A stretch of DNA of 64,000 nucleotides, taken from assembly GCF_958450345.1 (NCBI RefSeq), contig NC_088781.1, forward strand, positions 28,311,857 through 28,375,856, given 5' to 3'. The DNA comes from Calliphora vicina. Taxonomy: Eukaryota; Arthropoda; Insecta; Diptera; Calliphoridae. Shown here one piece after another: positions 23,281 to 33,815 of this stretch. Position numbers and translations under genes: made by a program. Below the pieces are notes generated by a model. The model ran no database searches. It saw only the letters and a program-made list of their open reading frames with translations, and had not been told where the DNA came from. Position 1 is the first letter of the stretch. Every line of letters starts with the position of its first letter.

Positions 23281-24243
23281 AATATAGCTATATTCTGCTG
23301 TTACGAATCTTTTGGTGAATCTTCATTCACCAAAGTATATTAAATTAGCTTTAATTTTTACAAAAATTGTCTGGCTCTAGTATTTTGGTGGATATTTTTT
23401 GTTTTTTATTACTGTATTCATAAAATTCTATTTCCTATATAACTATTTCTATCACATTTTTTCTAAATTATACTAAATGTAACACTTCCATATCATTACC
23501 ATCAAATTTAACTCTACCTCTTACTAATTACTGCTTTCTACAATCCCTTTTTAATCCAATAAACAAAATTTTTTAATTCATCCTTACAAATTTACGTAAC
23601 GTTTACGAAACTTTAATGCAAATTTCTTGTTGTCTATTATTTGTAGAAAAGCCCTTTATGTCCGCCCATCTAACTATCTTCAATTAAATTTTCTCATTTC
23701 AAAGAAAAGTATTGAAAATACCTTAATATTTCAAGTCGATATCCCCCGACTTAAATTTCTAGGTTCATGTAGTGTTTAGTCTTGTGTGTTGTGCCTTTAA
23801 CTTTATGTTATGACCCATTGAATAAAGCAGAGTTTTAAAGGAGTAAATTTATTTTTCTAATTTATTTAAGCTCTAATATATGGTCGCCACATTAGCAAAT
23901 GCATTATAATGTTGACCACTGACTATTGTATCCCTCAAACGCAAGATGATAAAACTATCGGAAACTTTCAGTTTTGTTTTGATATTTGTGGAATAAGCAG
24001 ATGTAGAATAAATACACTGGGACAAGGCCCGTCATTGGGGATTATTTTTTGGCACTGTTTTGAAACTTTTCATTTCTAAAATAATTCTGTAGCTCGTGAA
24101 CTACTGGAGAAATCTAGATGAAATTTCACATGGTCAGTGCGAAGTTGAATGGGGCCCCCAAAGTTGCTCAACTCGGGCCTACAAATTTAATAAAAAAAAA
24201 CATTAAAATTACAGTTCTAATCCGAATATTATGTAATTATCTA
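23281..24243. other. No gene seen; AT-rich noncoding DNA
   Basis: No transposon ends, no domain-bearing reading frame and no tandem repeat recognised. Confidence 0.5.
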
Positions 24244-24490
24244 CACAGAGAAAACAGATTCGTGATAGCAACCGAATTTGTTGCCAATCGAATGATTCGG
24301 TTGCACACATAGAATTTTTCAGTTCTAACAACAGAAAGTCAGTTGATAAAGAAGAATTTCAGTTGAGGCAACCAAACTTTAGTTACGCATTCCAAAATAT
24401 TGTAGCCACAACTGTAAAATTCGGTCACTAAGATAGAATCATTCGATTGGCTACAAATTCGGTTGCTATCACGAATCTGTTTTTTCTGTG
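24244..24490. mobile_element. 247-bp TA-flanked foldback MITE
   Basis: Long inverted ends (about 55 bp): CACAGAGAAAACAGATTCG and 'tgatagcaaccgaattt' at the left, the inverse at the right (to TTTTTTCTGTG). Flanked by TA at 24242-24243 and 24491-24492. The CACAGA-AAA terminus resembles that of the MITE at 25350. Noncoding. Confidence 0.8.
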
Positions 24491-24570
24491 TAAATTGTAT
24501 TTAGATAGTATTTGAAAATATCTTTAAAAAAATAGGCTTACATACGCAATATTAAAGTTAAGCAATGAAT

Positions 24571-26320
24571 AATTAAAGACCTACGATTGAACAGAGAATA
24601 TTCAAGGACCAACTTCATGGTCGTACAATGTAGCTAAACTAAGAATATTCAAAGACCAACGATTGAAGCTTAGCTGAAACTATTCAACCAGCGAAAACCT
24701 ACGACTGAAGCTAAACCTCATGAGCTACGATTGAAGCTTAATTAGGACTAATTAAAGAACTACGATTAAAGCTTAATTAGGACTGTTTAAAGACCTACGA
24801 TTGAAGCTTAAATAGGACTATTTAAACACCTACGATTTAAGTTTAAATAGGACTATTTAAAGACCCACAATTAAACCTTTTTCTGAATCTTAATAGGACT
24901 ATTTAAAGACCTACGATTGAACATTAAATAGACCTACGATTGAAGCTTAAATAGGACTATTTAAAGACCTACGATTGAACCTTAAATAGGACTATTTAAA
25001 GACCTACGATTGAAGCTTAAATAGGACTATTTAAAGACCTACGATTGAAGCTTAAAAAGGACTATTTAAAGACCTACGATTGAAGCTTAAATAGGATTAT
25101 TTAAAGACCTACGATTGAAGCTTAAATAGGACTATTTAAAGACCTACGATTGAAGCTTAAATATGACTATTTAAAGACCTACGATTGAAGCTTAAATAGG
25201 ACTATTTAAAGACCTACGATTGAAGCTTAAATAGGACTATTTAAAGACCTACGATTGAAGCTTAAATAGGACTATTTAAAGACCTACGATTAAAGCTTAA
25301 ATACGACTATTTAATGACCTAAAATTGAAGCTTTTTTGAATCTTAACTACACGCAGAAAAAAATATAGTTGGGCATGGTTACTGTAACCATTTCAATATT
25401 GTTACAAGTTTTTTAACAATATTATAGTCACAGTAACCATTTACATGATTGTGGTAACCATAATATGGTTAATTTACGATTCACATGATTGTATCAACCA
25501 TATATATGGTTACAGTAAACAAATATATGTTTGTGGCAACCATTTATATGATGAAGGACTTATCATATTATGGTGCTCTCGGCTTAAGGCTTATCATAAT
25601 CTGAGAACAACATATTATGATAAAATTATTCATCATAAATATGGTTGCCACAAACATATATTTGTTTACTGTAACCATATATATGGTTGATACAACCATG
25701 TGAATCGTAAATTAACCATATTATGGTTACCACAATCATGTAAATGGTTACTGTTACTATAATATTGTTAAAAATCTTGTAACACTATATAAAGGGTTAC
25801 AGTAACCATGCCCAATTATATTTTTTCTCTGCGTGTAGGACTATTTAAAGCTTAATTAAGACTATTTAAAGACTTACGATTAAAGCTTTTTTGAAGCTTA
25901 ATTAGGACTATTTAAAGAACTACAGTTAAAGCTTTTTGAAGCTTAATTAGGACTATTTGAAGACCTACGATAGAAGCATTTTTGAATCTTAATTAGGACT
26001 ATTTAAAGAACTACGATTAAAGATTTTTTGAAGCTTAATTATTACTATTTAAAGACCTACAATTGAAGCTTAATTAAGACTATTTAAAGTCCTACAATTG
26101 TAGTTTAATTAGGACTCTTTAAATACCTAGAATTGAAACTTAATTAGGACTATTTAAAGACCTACGGTTGTTTTAAACTGAGACTATTCAATGACCAACA
26201 TCATGATCTACGATTGAAGCTTAATTAGGACCATTTAAAGGCCTGCGATTGACCCTAAACTAAAACTATTCAAAGACCAACTTCATGACCTACGACTGAA
26301 TCTTAATTAGTACTACAGAT
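24571..26320 (+). repeat. 35-bp satellite array
   Basis: Unit of 35 bp: GACCTACGATTGAAGCTTAA then ATAGGACTATTTAAA. Around 24900-25320 there are about a dozen nearly identical copies, each with a HindIII-type AAGCTT. Towards both edges units diverge, vary in length and gain TTTTTGAA insertions, the normal pattern for a satellite homogenised in the centre. A foldback MITE splits it at 25350-25835. Confidence 0.92.
25350..25835. mobile_element. 486-bp foldback MITE inside the 35-bp satellite
   Basis: Two arms of roughly 230 bp mirror each other around 25590. Ends are CACGCAGAAAAAAATATAG and its inverse; TA duplications at 25348-25349 and 25836-25837. Joining the flanks restores the satellite text (ttaac-ta-ggactattt), so this is a clean insertion. 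Repeated words are variants of ATGGTTACNGTAACCAT. Noncoding. A truncated relative is at 57420-57515. Confidence 0.88.
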
Positions 26321-27933
26321 ACAGAACCATTTTCAATGAGTTTGTATTGATGCTAGTTTATGCATTCGGAATAACGAATCGATGGATGCGTTTCCGTTCA
26401 CCTATGTCTCGTTTTGATGAATTACAGTCCGATATAATTGCTTTATATGTCTTTCTTTGGTGATTCGTGAACTAGTCTAAGTGAACTAGTCACAGGCTCT
26501 GAAAGCTCTCAATAAGATTTACCTAAAAAAATGAGGGATTTTATCGGCCAGAGTTCTTGGAAGAATGATTGTTATAAAATCGAAAATGATATCATGTCCA
26601 AAAACTAATGGAAATGTTATTAAAAGTCCATATAAACATAAAAAAAATTAAAATGTGTATTTTCGTTTTAAAGACAGTTTGTTTTTGAACAACCTTGAGC
26701 TTAACAGAATTTAGCAGTAAAGTTTGTTTATAAATGATAGAGATATGGACAAAAAAGCTGAATTCCAAACTTTTTAAAACCAGATTAGATTAGATATTTA
26801 AACAGAACATCAGCAGTAAACCTAGAACTAATTAATTCCTTTACAACTCTGATAAATAGGCAATGAAGCTTAAAGAGGCTTGAGGGCATCACTTTTTAAA
26901 ATAATCTGGAAAAACAAATTCAATATTTCGCACGGTTTACCTTCAAGATTTAAATTAAAGGCTGATTCCAAAAATGTTTGTGTTTTTTCTCCACTTGCTT
27001 CACTTCCGTTTTTTACGTTTTCCGCCTACGTATCAATGAATTTCATGTAGTGGCTACAGGCATATCAATACGTTTAATGGATATTTGAGACTCAGTTTGC
27101 TTGGTCGTTGGCCATTTCTAAACCATAGCCCAAAATAGAATTTTACACTTTTGCTGGCGTCCCTTTAAGATTTAAAAAAATAAGCAGTTTTTTTCACAGT
27201 TCACTTTGCATACAAAGTACCCCCTTAAATGGCAGTTCATACATACAACAATTTTGTTTTTATGATGCTTCTCTTCTTACTTAGTCCTTGCAGATACATT
27301 ACAACATACAAATGTAGCCCTAACGCTGTAGTAAGTGTACCTTCATTTTCATTTGGTGGTTTTATTTATTTCACTTTTTTCCATCTTCTTCAGATTTTTT
27401 TTTATTTTATATTTTTTTGTATTGGTATTAAGCTCCTGTTTTTAAATGGTTTTCTTATGGAAATTTCAATGAAATGTGGTAAACGATGATTGTACAATTT
27501 TCTTACTCTTGGTTGAATTTTCGGGCTACTAGAGGAGAATTTTAAATGTACGTTGTTTTTTATATTCTTTTTTTTTAAATGGTTACGACTATAATAGTCC
27601 TTAAAGGCTATCAAGCACAGATTTTCACATCAACAATAACAACAATACAAACAACAACAACAACAATACTAATAGTAGTACTGGTAGCAGTAGTCGTTGG
27701 AACAGCAACAATGAGTTGAAATTTTAGTACTTGTACTTTTAGTTGCTTCCCTTGACTCCATCCTAACTTTTTGCCTACTACTACTTCTACTACCTTGTCA
27801 GCCTGAAAGCATGCATTACTACACCTACTAACTACGACGTACGTAACTAAATATCTACACTCTATTTATATACATTTCTTAAATATATATGTATGTATGT
27901 AGATGAATGAACTACTAAGGTTTTAAACTTTAT
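26321..27933. other. No gene seen; noncoding DNA with CAA/TAG tracts
   Basis: 27630-27720 contains (CAA)n and GTAGTA-like repeats that would read as polyglutamine-type runs, but no reading frame spans them, so I treat them as microsatellite. No other repeat recognised. Confidence 0.5.
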
Positions 27934-28356
27934 TATACCCTTCACCATTTTTCATTTTAGATCTTTGCAGTGGAGTCGATGTAACCATGTCCGTATGTGT
28001 GTCCGTTGAAATCAAATTTCCTAAGCCCCCAAATAACTTACATACAGGATTGTTACATCAATATATGAGCTATAGTCCAACATAGGTTGCTATTTAAAAT
28101 CAAGAAAATCGGACAAAAAATTACTGACACTTAAGTAGAAAACCACGAATACATACATAGATTTTTTCATATATTTTTCCCCCAAACAATTTTTTTCGCC
28201 AACAATTTCTTTTCACCAAATTATACTCTGGTGAAGGGTTTCGATTTTTTCACCTATTTTTCACTAAACATTTCTTTTTACCAAAGTATATCTTAATGTA
28301 TACTCTGGTGAAGGGTATGTCAGATTCGGCTTAATCGAATATAGCACTTTTACTTG
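27934..28356 (+). mobile_element. Short Helentron/DINE-like element
   Basis: Starts TATACCCTTCACC and ends GGTGAAGGGTATGTCAG, hairpin-like TTCGGCTTAATCGAA, TATAGCACTTTTACTTG. Between them: 'gcagtggagtcgatgtaacc', ATGTCCGTATGTGTGTCCG and 'gaaatcaaatttcctaa'. At 423 bp it is a compact copy of the family at 41935. Noncoding. Confidence 0.85.
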
Positions 28357-29017
28357 CTTTTATTTTATTTTGGGCACATTCCCTGGTAACATATTTGAAT
28401 GTTGGCATTAACAACAATCTGCTCTTATTGCTCAATGAAGCTTAAAAATTAAAGTGCTTAAATTTTTTACGTTCTTTCGTTTTATTTTATTTTTGGTATT
28501 TTTCCTTAGAGTTTAGTGAAAATAATTATCATATCAATTGCATTTAATTGTGCAGTTTAAATTTATACTGATTCATATTTAAATTTTCAATACAATAGCA
28601 AATTTTATTTAACTTTATTTTAAGGTGCAGAAATATTTAAATGAAAAAAATAAAATGTTTTTTAACTCAAACAAATGCTTATACATAATTTCAGTTTGCA
28701 TTTAAATAAAACCTGTTTTAAATTTGAAAATTTCTAGGTTATTTACTTTAAAGAAATGCTAAATTATGAATTTTGGCAGCTGTTAGAGAGATAAGGCAAT
28801 ATAATCCTAAACTGCATATATAACAGTATAAGTTAATTTTTACTTGTAAACCGGTTTAAGGATGAATTTCCAATAAAGTACCATTTTTTTAATGGGAAAA
28901 CTATAAAGTTTTGCAGTATTGACATCATGTGATAAAATAACCTAGGTGCTTTCTCAATAAGTGCCAGGGGAGTTTAGATACCCCACCCGTGTTTCATCTC
29001 CCTCAGTAACCATCCGT
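28357..29017. other. No gene seen; AT-rich noncoding DNA
   Basis: No recognisable repeat or reading frame with a domain. A somewhat GC-richer patch begins near 28970. Confidence 0.45.
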
Positions 29018-29371
29018 CTATCTTGTTCGAAAACGCAATATACTAGAGACAATTATGTCTTCGTGCCGCAGTTTCAACCAAAGGCGAAATAATTTTTCCG
29101 CATTTGCGACCAAATTAATTTCGCTCAATGCCCGTACTAATTCGACACAGTGGTACCTGCATCGTCTGAAAATGAATGCATTCGAGTAAAAATTTCTTAT
29201 ATATAAGTTCCATCGGTTAACCTTGATTGCTGAAAGACACTCTACGTAGATAAAACATCGGCTATTTTGAGCTCCGAGCCATTTATACACCATTGAATGT
29301 TCGATCGATAAATCGACATTGGCATAAACAGTGCTTTTCTGGAATTTTTGGAAAATTAATTTTATGCACAC
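29018..29371 (-). CDS. Unrecognised open frame, coding status unclear
   Basis: A reverse-strand frame of 117 codons in a patch that is less AT-rich than its surroundings. The C-terminal half reads smoothly (HCVELVRALSEINLVANAEK, then LRHEDIIVSSILRFRTR) with an amphipathic, non-repetitive composition, whereas the N-terminal half is less convincing. The plus strand is also open over part of it (frame from about 29056 to 29188). I recognise no family. It could be a remnant of a host gene or of a transposon, or chance. No transcription signals are evident. Confidence 0.2.
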   Translation of the reverse strand: MCIKLIFQKFQKSTVYANVDLSIEHSMVYKWLGAQNSRCFIYVECLSAIKVNRWNLYIRNFYSNAFIFRRCRYHCVELVRALSEINLVANAEKLFRLWLKLRHEDIIVSSILRFRTR

Positions 29372-29394
29372 ATTTTATGAAAGTTTTATTCTGT

Positions 29395-30548
29395 GTTATT
29401 AATTAAAATATCTCAAAATATCTAAATTTGCTAATAACTTGGCCACTAAGCGTTTAATCAAGAAAAAGAGCTCGATCTGTGATCACTCATATTTCTGTCC
29501 AAAAATCGATTTTTTATACAAAAACTCAAAATATCTAAATTCGCTAATAACTTGGCCAATAAGCGTTTAACCAAGTAAAGGAGTTCGATCTGTGATCACT
29601 CATATTTCTGACCAAAAATCGATTTTTTATATAAAAACTCACAATAAATAAATTCGCTAACAACGTGGCCAATTAGCGTTTAATCATGAAAAAGAGCTCG
29701 ATCAGTGATCACTCAAATTTCTAACCAAAAATCGATTTTTTATATAAAAACTCAAAATATCTAAATTCGCTTATAACTTGGCCAATAAGAGTTCAATTAA
29801 GAAAAAGAGCTGGATCTGTGATCACTCATATTTCTGGCCAAAAATCGATTTTTTATATAAAAACTCAAAATATCTAAATTCGTTAATAACTTGGCCAATA
29901 AGAGTTTAATCGAGAAAAGAGCTCGATCTTATATTTCAGAACAAAAATCTTTTTTATATAAAAAAATTCAAAATATATAAATTTGCTAACAACGTGGCCA
30001 ATAAGCGTTTAATCAAGAAAAAGAGCTCGATCTGTGATCACTCATATTTCTGGCCAAAAATCGATTTTGTTATATAAATCCTCAAAATATCTAAATTCGC
30101 AAATAACTTGGCCAATAAGCGTTTAATCAAGAAACGCAGCTCAATCTGTGATCACTCATATTTGTGACCAAAAATCAATTTATTATATATAAACTCAAAA
30201 TATCTTAATTTGCCAAAAAAGAAAAGGAGCTCGGTCTGTGATCACTCATATTTCTGAAAAAATAGATTTTTTATATAAAAACTCAAAATATCTAAATTCG
30301 TTAATAACTTGGCCATAAGCGTATAATCAAGAAAAGGAGCTGATCTGTGATCACTCATATTTCTGACCAAAAATCGATTTTTTCTCGATAAAAACTCAAT
30401 ATATCTAAATTCGTTAATAACTTTGCAAATAAGCTCGATCTGTGATCACTCAAATTTCTGACCAAAAATAGATTTTTTATATAAAAACTCACAATGAATA
30501 AATTCGCTAACAACGTGGCCAATAAGCGTTTAATCAAGAAAAAGATCT
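29395..30548 (+). repeat. 113-bp satellite array, long (about 10 units)
   Basis: Same monomer as 21035-21545: CTAATAACTTGGCCAATAAG, GTTTAATCAAGAAAAGGAG, CTCGATCTGTGATCACTCAT, CAAAAATCGATTTTTTATA. Two junction types occur: ACTCAAAATATCTAAATTCG and ACTCACAATAAATAAATTCG, the latter usually followed by AACAACGTGG instead of AATAACTTGG. Some units are truncated (for example near 30200 and 30420). It is followed by the same tail as the other array. Confidence 0.9.
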
Positions 30549-30827
30549 GTGATCATTTTTAGTTTTTTGACAACAGACTTAGGTTCTTTGTCTCTCAGTA
30601 ACACTTCTATGTATATTTTATTCTATGACCGTAAGATTCATTTTAAAATCAAATGTAAATCAAACATAACCCAAACCTATGTTATGAATAAAAATTATCA
30701 TTCAACAATACGTTTTTTCTTTTCTTTTTAACTATTTTTACCATTTCAAACCGCTTCTGCCAAATTTACAAATCTAACACAAGCATTTTTTTAATTTGGA
30801 CAGGACAACGTCTGTCGGGTCAGCTAG
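30549..30827 (+). mobile_element. Helitron-like 3' tail after the satellite
   Basis: Matches 21546-21731: 'gacaacagacttagg', 'cttctatgtatattttatt', 'tcaaatgtaaatcaaacata', then about 90 bp extra, then GGACAACGTCTGTCGGGTC and AGCTAG before T. The shared end in two loci indicates that satellite plus tail moved or arose as one unit. Confidence 0.55.
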
Positions 30828-30901
30828 TTAAAAATAATTTGGTTACACTTTCAATTAAAAACAATTTTTGTATATTATTGACCAACATATGTTTAAATAT
30901 A

Positions 30902-30945
30902 TTGGGACTTAAAACTGGGGGATTTACAATAGATGGCGCACAGTA
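30902..30945 (+). mobile_element. Mariner terminal-repeat fragment
   Basis: TTGGGACTTAAAACTGGGGG plus ATTTACAATAGATGGCG match the left end of the mariner copies at 1301 and 46703. Nothing else of the element follows directly; it may belong to the disrupted copy near 33118, but that link is inference. Confidence 0.5.
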
Positions 30946-31261
30946 GTATAGGAAAAATTTAACTTCTAGTCCGATTTCAATTAAATTTTACATGCGCAAA
31001 AAGAAAGTGTCGTCGAGTTTAAATTCTCCGCGCGATGGTAAGTTTTTCCTAATTAATTTTCGAAGTAAAATACATAAGATAAACATGTTATATATCAATG
31101 AATAGGGGATTTTGTCTATTTTTCAAAAATAAATATAACTCTTGACAATTAAAAGATTCATTAAATACTTTTTTGAAAAATACATTTTTGCGAAGACACA
31201 AATTTTTAAATTGAAACTAAATTATTATTTATGAATATTTTCTAATAAAATTTTATAGTTA

Positions 31262-32871
31262 CAGTGCCGAACTTAAGTATTGGCACAGGATGCTCATTGT
31301 ACTTTAAGGTCTATTTAGAGGCATTATTGTAGAGATTTTTAATAAAAAATATATTTACCAGATAGACTGTTGAATTTCCTATAAAATATTACCTACTTCA
31401 TTTCAACAATTTAATACCACTATTTATTAATAACAAAACAACATAAAAAATACTTCATTTCAATGAACAAAATTATTGGCACACTTCATTAAAAGCTAAA
31501 AAAACATTTGATTTAGGAAGCAACATTGCAAAATTTAGTATATAGTTGCAAGTGATTTTTGCTTTATAACTGCCTCGGGTAGCTTAGGCATGAATCCACC
31601 AACTTGTTTGTGATATCTGACCCAATACTTTGCCCTTCTTCAACTAATTCCTTTTTCACTCGCTTATCTAGCTTTTCCCACAGATGCTCTATTGGGTTGA
31701 GATCCGGAGATTGTGGATGGTGTGGTAGGGCATGCGAAATATTGTATAAAAGCCACATACGTCCAGTATAGGCCGAATTTTTGGGGTCATTGTCATTTTG
31801 AAAAGTGAAAGAAAATGGTAAAATTAACTTTTCTGCACTTTTTCTGAGGTGTATCCATATATTTCACTTTGTCCATTATTTCGTCAATGAACACCAGCTC
31901 TCCAACCCCTGCAGCGGACATACAACCCCACACAATTACCTCTCCAGCACCATGTTTTACTGTTGAAGCAATATTTTGTTTTTCCAGCTCTTTATTGGGT
32001 TTTCTCCATACCGTTTGACGGCCATCAGATCGAAAATTATTAATTTTGCTTTCATCAGAGAGTAGCACTTGGTGCTAAAAATCATGTGGCTTATGTAAAT
32101 TCCTAAACGGCATATTCTAAACGCTTATTTTGGCTCACAGATGAAATAAATGGTTTAGTCTAGCAATACGACAACTATAGTTTGTCTTCTGGAGCATTCT
32201 TCTGGCTATTGCTGCGTGAACTTCTTTCCCAAACTCTTCTTTAATCTCTGCAGCAACCTCTGTTAAAGATATTTTTGGACATAACATGACCTTTTTGATT
32301 ATATGGCAGAATTTACGCTCACTTAAGTATCTAGGACGACCTGTATGTTTAGCACTTTCAATTGTTGATGCTCCCTTAAAACGTTGCGCGATAATCCGAA
32401 TTGTAAAACGGCTCCTTTCCATAATCTCTACAATCTCAGCATACGATTTTCCTTGATTGTGCAAGTGAAAAATGATTTTGCGCTCAGATTCTGTTGTTTC
32501 CATTTTTTTGTTAGCTATTTTCAGCAAAATTAATAATTATTGTGCAAATTTTTTACAAATTGACATTAACACATTAAAAAGAAGATAAAATGGCATTTTC
32601 TATGAACAAAAAGTGGATAGATTGATAAAATTTGAAGAATCTGGTTAAGTGTGCCAATAGTTTTGTTCGACGGAATTGGGGAATTTTTCGTCTTTTTATT
32701 ATTAGTAAATAATATTGCAAAATTGTTGAAATAAAGTTGGTGGTATTTTGTAGGAAATTCATCAATCTATCTGATAAATATATTTTTTTATTAAAAATGT
32801 CAACAATATGGCCTTTAAATCGATCTTAAAGTACAATGAGCATCCTGTGCCAATACTTAAGTTTGGCACTG
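31262..32871 (-). mobile_element. Tc1-like element with long IR/DR ends
   Basis: A 1,610-bp element flanked by TA (31260-31261 and 32872-32873). Ends CAGTGCCGAACTTAAGTATT and the inverse of CAGTGCCAAACTTAAGTATT. Similarity between the ends continues inward for about 220 bp (31262-31485 against 32650-32871). Each end carries two direct repeats of ATTGGCACA(C/G), the IR/DR layout known from Minos, Paris, S and Sleeping Beauty. The transposase gene inside is broken. Confidence 0.9.
31564..32503 (-). pseudogene. Tc1-like DD34E transposase, broken
   Basis: Read on the minus strand from the ATG near 32503: METTESERKIIFHLHNQGKS starts a helix-turn-helix region and a GRPRYLSERK linker follows. The middle part contains LLSDESKINNF (first catalytic D), then HGAGEVIVWGCMS. 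The end contains NDNDPKNSAYTGR (second D) and SPDLNPIEHLWEKLD (E). Thirty-four residues separate the last two, so DD34E. Breaks: a frameshift near 32135, a TAG where tryptophan is expected just before HQVLLSDES (near 32075), and another frameshift near 31790 just before the second D. All three catalytic residues survive. Confidence 0.9.
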
Positions 32872-33117
32872 TATGTATATTAGAGTTCGTTTGTGACCAG
32901 GTCAATTCATTTGTTTTTTGGATATCATAATTTTTTTGAAGGTTTTTGCGTTAATAAAAATATTTGCGTCCTTTTTTGGAAAATTTTCACTCCTTGTGGT
33001 GGTTCAACGCACCTAAAGATGCGGATTTTGTGCACATTTTTATGTAGAGCAAAAACGGTTGAATATATTGCAAATGTAATTTCACCAGTCGATTCTACAG
33101 CAAAAGTTAATACAAAT

Positions 33118-33815
33118 CTGTCATTTATTCTCAGTTGGTTACTGCCATGGCAGAATCAACCAAGTACAATTATTAGGGAGAGTTGTCACTATTTACCCCT
33201 ACAACGTCAAACTATGGATGTTATCACTTTATGTTCTCATATGACTTGTGCACATTTTCAGATATTTTTTGCGTTAAACTTTAATGTTTTACACTTTTAT
33301 TTCATAAAATTAATTTTTTTCACACAAAAACTTTTCAAATTTATTTTTTTCAACAAAACTGGAATTTAATTTATTTTGTTTTTAGACATTCCGTTTTGAT
33401 ATTTTTCATTTTCTTTTGTTTTACATTTTAGGGAAATTATAATTGAGAACATACTTTCTAATAATTGTACCTGGTTGATTCTGCCATGGTTATTGCTAAG
33501 GTTTTAGCCTTCGAAAATGTCGAACTTTGTACCAAGAAAGCGTCATATGCGGGAAGTTTTGCTTTACTTCTTTAATTTGAAAACAAGTGCCGCTGAAGCA
33601 CAACGTTTGCTCACCGAAGCTTATGGTGAATGTGTTTCAACGTGCAAAAAATCATTTGTGAGGTTCATGATTGGTGATTCTGATACGGAAGACAAAGGTC
33701 ACCCAGGCCAGTCATCATCTTCAACGCTATAAAAGAAAATAATTTTTTGTACCGAATCATTACTTGCGATAAATATTGGATCCATTACGATAACCAATTG
33801 TATGTGAAGCCCGCC
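33118..33815 (+). pseudogene. Dead mariner, copy 3, internally deleted and interrupted
   Basis: The mariner 5' UTR text (CTGTCATTTATTCTCA) starts at 33118, is interrupted by a MITE (33145-33489) and resumes. The ATG at 33517 begins MSNFVPRKRHMREVLLYFFN with LKTSAAEAQRLLTEAYGE, the typical mariner N-terminus. After DTEDKGHPGQ it jumps to 'ttgtaccgaatcattacttg' and a YWIHYDNQLYVKPAQ-like piece (catalytic TGDEKWIHYDNPK region), then ends. Most of the catalytic domain is missing. Confidence 0.85.
33145..33489. mobile_element. 345-bp MITE with 32-bp inverted ends
   Basis: CCATGGCAGAATCAACCAAG then TACAATTATTAG at the left; the inverse (CTAATAATTGTACCTGG, TTGATTCTGCCATGG) at the right, 31 of 32 matching. 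It interrupts the mariner 5' UTR. Flanks TTACTG and TTATTG may be a decayed 6-bp duplication. Superfamily unknown. The interior contains an open frame with no recognisable domain. Confidence 0.7.

Noticed and set aside
24571..26320. Regularly spaced repeat that could suggest a CRISPR array
   Set aside because: Units are contiguous 35-bp tandem repeats with no unique spacers, in eukaryotic DNA.
27630..27720. CAA/CAG tract that might be an opa-type polyglutamine exon
   Set aside because: No reading frame continues through it and there are no flanking coding signals; treated as microsatellite.
32893..33369. 158-codon open frame
   Set aside because: It runs through mariner 5' UTR and a MITE end, is F/I/H-rich without a domain, and has no gene context.
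33470..33490. ACCTGGTTGATTCTGCCA resembles the start of 18S rRNA
   Set aside because: Only about 18 bases match with one difference, nothing rRNA-like follows, and the text is the inverted end of a MITE.
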